In this document: positions 32,392 through 35,983 of the stretch, one piece after another | Layout: each line of letters starts with the position of its first letter | Position numbering within the stretch: position 1 is the stretch's first letter | DNA from: CAYYAQ01 sp964469555 | Lineage (GTDB): Bacteria > Planctomycetota > UBA1135 > UBA2386 | NCBI GenBank assembly: GCA_964469555.1 | Contig: CAYYAQ010000042.1 | Coordinates: forward strand, 1-35,983 | Direction of reading: 5' to 3' | DNA: 35,983 nucleotides | Position numbers and translations under genes: made by a program | Notes under the pieces: model-generated | What the model saw: only the letters and a program-made list of their open reading frames with translations | Told to the model about the DNA's origin: nothing | Databases searched by the model: none

Positions 32392-33798
32392 ATGACCCCC
32401 GACCCGACCAACCCCCTCTCCACGAATCGCCCCGACCTGGACCCCGATCCCGACACGATGCGAGCCCTCGGCTACCAGGCGGTCGACCTCGCCGTCGACT
32501 GGCTGGCCAAGCTGTCCGCGGCGCCCGTGGCCCGCATGCCGAATGCAGAAGTGCTCGCACCCCTGGTCCACGAACCCCTGCCTCGAAAAGGGGTCTCCGC
32601 CGAGGACTCGATGCGGCGATTCATGGCGGACTACATGCCGCTGGCGACCCTGGTCAGCCATCCGCGGTTCTTCGCCTACATCCCCTGCCCCGGCAGCTAC
32701 GTCGGCGCCCTCGGGTCGTTTCTCGCGGCCAGCACCAACCTGTTCACCGGGTCGTGGCTCGGCGGTGCCGTGGCTGCACAGCTCGAGGAGCAAGTCCTCG
32801 ACTGGGTGCGCGAGGCCATCGGCCTTCCGGATGGCTATCGCGGAGCCTTCACCTCGGGCGGATCGCTCGCGAATCTGAGCGCCCTCGCCGCCGCCCGGTC
32901 GCGCATCGCGGTCGACGACCTCGGCAAGACGGTGATCTACGTGAGCGCGGAGACCCACTACTCCATGGGCAAGGCCGCGAGCATCCTCGGGCACGCGGAC
33001 GAACGCGTGCGCGCGCTTCCCGTCGACGATCAGCAGCGCATTAGAGTGGATGCCGTCGTCAAAGCCATCACCGCGGACCGCGCGGCGGGGCTCGTTCCGA
33101 TGTTCGTGTGCGGGACGTTCGGCACCACGACGACCGGCGCCATCGATCCGCTCACCGAACTCGCCGCGGTCTGTAGGCGTGAAGATCTGTGGTTTCACAT
33201 CGACGGCGCGTACGGAGCCGCGGTGGCATTGCTCCCCGAGTGGCGGGATCGGACTGCGGTGTTCGGCGAAGCGGACTCGATCACGCTGGACCCCCACAAG
33301 TGGCTGTATTCACCGTTCGAGTGCGGCTGCTTTCTCACCCGCCACATCGACGCGCTCGAACAGGCGTTCGCGGCCCAGGGCGAGTACATGCAGGACATCC
33401 CCACGAACGAGATCAACTTCTTCAAGCGCGGACCGGAGCTCAGCCGGGGCAACCGCGCGTTGAAGCTGTGGATGCTGATGCGCTCGGTTGGCGTCGATAC
33501 GATGGCCGAAGCAATTCGCAAGGATCTCGAACTGTGCGGTCTGGCGCGCGACCTGCTGGCGGCAGACGAGAGGGTGCGCATCGTCACCGAGCCACAACTG
33601 TCCGTCGTCTGCTTCGCGGTCGACGGCGGCGAACCCGCCAACCAGAAGCTGATGCACGACATCCTCGAAGACGGCTTCCTGATGCTCTCTTCGTCACGCG
33701 TGCGTGGGGAGTACGTCCTGCGGTTCTGCGTGCTCAACCACCGGACGACCGACAAGGACATCCGCGATTCCGTGGCACGGATCCTGTCGCTGATCTGA
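32392..33798 (+). CDS. PLP-dependent group II decarboxylase, aromatic-L-amino-acid-decarboxylase type
   Basis: A 468-residue fold-type I PLP enzyme expected to decarboxylate an amino acid, probably aromatic (tyrosine, tryptophan or DOPA), to its amine. The cofactor lysine is Lys303 in ITLDPHKWLYSPFECG. Other landmarks: HPRFFAYIPCPGSYVGAL near the N-terminus, AFTSGGSLANLSALAAAR (phosphate contact), YVSAETHYSMGKAASILG (stacking His), VCGTFGTTTTGAIDPLTELA and FHIDGAYGAAVAL (Asp pairing with the pyridine N). Length and motif order are those of the family; exact substrate cannot be read from sequence. It is divergent from aroF, the first enzyme of aromatic amino acid synthesis, which may be functionally meaningful. 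Confidence 0.92.
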   Translation: MTPDPTNPLSTNRPDLDPDPDTMRALGYQAVDLAVDWLAKLSAAPVARMPNAEVLAPLVHEPLPRKGVSAEDSMRRFMADYMPLATLVSHPRFFAYIPCPGSYVGALGSFLAASTNLFTGSWLGGAVAAQLEEQVLDWVREAIGLPDGYRGAFTSGGSLANLSALAAARSRIAVDDLGKTVIYVSAETHYSMGKAASILGHADERVRALPVDDQQRIRVDAVVKAITADRAAGLVPMFVCGTFGTTTTGAIDPLTELAAVCRREDLWFHIDGAYGAAVALLPEWRDRTAVFGEADSITLDPHKWLYSPFECGCFLTRHIDALEQAFAAQGEYMQDIPTNEINFFKRGPELSRGNRALKLWMLMRSVGVDTMAEAIRKDLELCGLARDLLAADERVRIVTEPQLSVVCFAVDGGEPANQKLMHDILEDGFLMLSSSRVRGEYVLRFCVLNHRTTDKDIRDSVARILSLI

Positions 33799-33916
33799 CG
33801 TGCAGCTGGGTTGGTCCCGGAGACCGCAGAACGGCCAAGATAGACAAACCCCGACCGTTTCCGGGGTGTACTGTCTACCGCGGACCGGAAACCGTCCCCG
33901 AACCCCCGCGGATCCG

Positions 33917-34102
33917 ATGAGCCCAAAGCGCCTACTCATTCTCCTTCTTCCCGTCCTCGTATTGCTTCTGCTGTGAAAGTCATACGACCCGCCGGTCGTC
34001 GCGAACAACTCGATCTACCACGACGCCAAGCGACCGAGCCACGTGCTGCTGCCAGTGGTGCCGCGGGAAGACGCTCCGGGCCTGAAGTTCGACGAGAAGT
34101 AA
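33917..34102 (+). pseudogene. Short exported ORF interrupted by TGA, probably the start of the decayed downstream gene
   Basis: ATG 33917 encodes MSPKRLLILLLPVLVLLLL, a hydrophobic signal or anchor, then TGA at 33974-33976. The same frame continues with strongly GC-biased third positions for 41 codons (SYDPPVVANNSIYHDAKRPS, GLKFDEK) to TAA 34102. Coding thus appears to cross the TGA, where Trp, Cys or Arg is expected. The end GLKFDEK runs, with a frame change, into VIEREPTIRPLSYP (34099-34140), which looks like the 'FDD..V..NPTIRPLS' start of TMTC-like membrane proteins. It is therefore probably part of the broken 5' end of the gene at 34206. A 6-bp hairpin (33984-33999) follows the TGA. Confidence 0.5.
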
Positions 34103-34205
34103 TCGAGCGTGAACCGACCATTCGACCACTTTCTTATCCTCGTGGCGGCACTTCGTCGATCCGTCGACGTGCTCGCACCTGCCTCGACTCGTGCAGTAAC
34201 GTCCG

Positions 34206-35861
34206 ATGCTGCCCCTGTCACTCTCGATCAACTACGCCATCGCGGGGGACAGCGTCGTCGGATACCACATCGGCAACTTGCTGTTGCAGTTCCTCGCGAG
34301 TAGCGCGGTGTTCCTCTTCGTGCGCGAGTTGTTCACGCACTGGAGCAAGGTCCAGTACCCAAGGCGCGCCGCGCTTCTCGTCGCCGTGCTCTTCGCGGTG
34401 CACCCCATCAGCGGGATTCCCGTGAACTACGTGTGCGGACGCGACCTACTGATGATGCAGATGTTCTTGTTCGCGTCGCTCACGTGCTACGCGCGCATGC
34501 GACGCCTCGGCGAGACGAAGGGGCGTTGGGTGCTCTCGTTGGCCCTCCTGCTCCTCGCGCTCTTGTCGAAAAAGAACGCCGTGGTCATTCCCGCGCTGGT
34601 CCTGTTCTTCGACCTCCTGCTGGCAAGAGACTCGATCATGAGCCGAGGACTCTGGCGCCGCGCCGGAATCTTCGCCGGGGTGGTCGCGCTCCTCCTGTGC
34701 TACATCAAGTTCGGACTCGACTTTTCGGACTACGAGAACGTCGCGACACACAGCCCGATGCGGTACGCGGCGGCGCAGGGACAGCATCACGTGTTCCACT
34801 ACCTGCGCAACTTCGTTTGGCCATTCTCGATCCGCGTAATGCCGGCGGAACCCGTCGAAACCTGGAAACAGGTCGCGGGCATCGGCTTCATCCTCGGGAG
34901 CCTGGCTGGCATCTGGATCTGGTGGAAGACCCAGCCGATGCGTGCGTTCTGCATCGTCGGCTACGCGGCGTTGATCGCCGTCACGTCGTCGGTCATCCCG
35001 ATGCACTCCGAGATCGTTCCGTATCGGGCGTACTCGTCCGGCGCGTTCCTGTTCCTTTTCGCGGTCACGATCCTGTCGAGAAAGGGGAGGCTGGGCATGG
35101 CCGCGTTGTCAGCCATGGCCCTCTACTTCGCGGTGGCGACGATCTCGACGAACCCTACGTGGCGCGACAGCATGACCCTGCTCCGGTACAGCGTCGAGCA
35201 GGGAGCCAACAACATCGCGTACGGAATGCTGGCGGAGAAACTGCCGATCGGCGCCGAGAGGGAGAAGATGTTCCTGAAAGCCATCGAGCTGGAGCCCGGT
35301 TTCACGGGTGCGCACCTGGGTCTCGCGATGACCCACGTCAAGATGGGGAAGACGCAGGCAGGCCTCGATCGCCTGCAAGAATGGGTCGGTCGCGTACCGA
35401 ACAACGCGCAGATCCGCTACGCAGCTGGTCGGATCCTCTCGATGGCGGGGAAGGTCATCGCCGCGGCGAGCCAGTCCGAGATCGCCATGCGGCCCGATCC
35501 GGACAACTTCGAGTACCGCCACATGGCCGGCAAGTTCGCGGTCGAAGCAAAGCGGTACGTCAAGGCACTCGAGATCCTGAAGCCCCTCCTCGACTACCGG
35601 CCTGACTACCGGGCGACGCGATTCCACGCCGGCGTCGCGCTGCGGAACATGGATCGCGCGAACGATGCGATCGTTCTATTGGAACATTACGCCGCAACCC
35701 ACGGCGGAGGCGCGGAAGCCTTGTACGAACTCGGTCGCGCCAAGATGAGTATTTCCGACTGGCGTGGCGCGGCACAGGCGTTCGAGGGCTGCCTGCTCGC
35801 CGATCCCGCGTTCGGCGACGCCCGCCAGAAGCTCGCGGAGTGCCAGCGTCGGCGTGGGTAG
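34206..35861 (+). CDS. Membrane protein with C-terminal TPR repeats (TMTC-like), 5' end degraded
   Basis: From ATG 34206 the frame encodes 551 residues: about nine membrane helices (10-310), then TPR helices (FTGAHLGLAMTHVKMGKTQA, ALEILKPLLDYRPDYRATRF, ALYELGRAKMSISDWRGAAQ) to the end. The layout is that of TMTC-like O-mannosyltransferase-type proteins common in planctomycetes. The ATG is internal: upstream in the same frame WRHFVDPSTCSHLPRLVQ (34143-34196) is followed by a TAA at 34197-34199 exactly where the family has Tyr of the YRPxxPLS motif (here stop-RPMLPLSLSINYA). Further upstream the homologous sequence is in another frame (34099-34140). The catalytic first extracytoplasmic loop is thus broken. 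The product, if made, lacks its N-terminus. Confidence 0.75.
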   Translation: MLPLSLSINYAIAGDSVVGYHIGNLLLQFLASSAVFLFVRELFTHWSKVQYPRRAALLVAVLFAVHPISGIPVNYVCGRDLLMMQMFLFASLTCYARMRRLGETKGRWVLSLALLLLALLSKKNAVVIPALVLFFDLLLARDSIMSRGLWRRAGIFAGVVALLLCYIKFGLDFSDYENVATHSPMRYAAAQGQHHVFHYLRNFVWPFSIRVMPAEPVETWKQVAGIGFILGSLAGIWIWWKTQPMRAFCIVGYAALIAVTSSVIPMHSEIVPYRAYSSGAFLFLFAVTILSRKGRLGMAALSAMALYFAVATISTNPTWRDSMTLLRYSVEQGANNIAYGMLAEKLPIGAEREKMFLKAIELEPGFTGAHLGLAMTHVKMGKTQAGLDRLQEWVGRVPNNAQIRYAAGRILSMAGKVIAAASQSEIAMRPDPDNFEYRHMAGKFAVEAKRYVKALEILKPLLDYRPDYRATRFHAGVALRNMDRANDAIVLLEHYAATHGGGAEALYELGRAKMSISDWRGAAQAFEGCLLADPAFGDARQKLAECQRRRG

Positions 35862-35865
35862 CGAA

Positions 35866-35983
35866 TCAGTCGCCGGCAAAGTACATGAAGCCCACCAGTC
35901 CACGCCACCCAGAGTGCTCTCGTCGACGCGCAGCACCCTGCACCCGCTCGCATCCAAGACCGCGCGAACTCGCGCAAGTAGCC
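35866..35983 (-). pseudogene. C-terminal end of an unknown gene, possibly frameshifted
   Basis: At the window edge the minus strand reads LLARVRAVLDASGCRVLRVD and ESTLGGVDWWA with strongly GC-rich third positions. The frame then changes: FMYFAGD-TGA (stop at 35866-35868) is one base out of register. A single-base loss near 35890 would restore VDWWAFMYFAGD. Too little is present to name a family; a sequencing error would explain it equally well. Confidence 0.35.

Noticed and set aside
33917..33976. Leucine-rich leader peptide for a branched-chain attenuator
   Set aside because: Leu-rich composition also fits a signal peptide. Coding bias continues past the TGA, and no leu or ilv gene follows.
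33974..33999. Second selenocysteine codon in the short exported ORF
   Set aside because: The TGA is at the end of a signal segment, not at a redox Cys. The hairpin loop is closer than the usual SECIS distance, and further stops and frameshifts follow.
1..35983. Recoding of TGA as a sense codon throughout the genome
   Set aside because: Many intact genes end in TGA (for example the methyltransferase at 1491, the GroES-like gene at 9732 and the decarboxylase at 33798), so TGA is a normal stop here.

Overview
The window is GC-rich bacterial chromosome and most likely comes from the Planctomycetota or a close relative. The pointers are family-level: a DUF1570-type zinc peptidase, remnants of the DUF1549/DUF1553 and DUF1501 families that are expanded in planctomycetes, a WPQFRGPNRDG-type PQQ beta-propeller protein, a DUF4846 remnant, many exported proteins of unknown role, and a tpiA-secG-yicC-gmk-coaC-prmA cluster. 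No phage, plasmid, transposase, CRISPR, rRNA or tRNA signal was seen. TGA, TAA and TAG all end normal genes, so the code is standard.

Layout. 1-7382: a partial PDZ lipoprotein, two or three methyltransferase-type genes, a serine dehydratase very like the animal enzyme coupled by an ATGA overlap to a Tat-exported beta-propeller protein, a GT4 glycosyltransferase and a DUF1570 peptidase. 7383-12490: a membrane-anchored thioredoxin whose first active-site Cys codon is TGA (probable selenocysteine), a DUF1549-DUF1501 chimeric pseudogene, a small membrane protein, a GroES-like protein, a glycosyltransferase/TPR pseudogene, an HPt protein, galE and a cupin remnant. 12534-20096: envelope and glycan genes (TPR-tailed membrane glycosyltransferase, MFS transporter, two large exported proteins, a second GT4) with a thioredoxin fragment between them. 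20161-27169: an XRE regulator with an extended -10 promoter, rsmJ, an MscS channel, a lipoprotein, a decayed DUF4846 gene and a C-type-lectin/arylsulfotransferase fusion.

27474-32151 is a compact minus-strand housekeeping operon: aroF (DAHP synthase), tpiA, secG, yicC, gmk, coaC and prmA, mostly overlapping or only a few bases apart. Divergent from it, across a 133-base nested palindrome, lies an aromatic-amino-acid-decarboxylase-type gene. The window ends in a membrane TPR (TMTC-like) gene whose 5' end is broken by frameshifts and stops, and in a partial minus-strand gene.

Two themes stand out. First, the TGA in the thioredoxin sits exactly at the redox Cys (W-TGA-PAC), is followed by intact coding sequence, and is followed at the right distance by a bacterial-SECIS-like hairpin. 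Second, several genes are decayed in the same way: the N-terminal signal or membrane segment is joined directly to C-terminal coding sequence with the middle missing. This points to lineage-specific gene erosion by internal deletion, or, less likely, to assembly artefacts.
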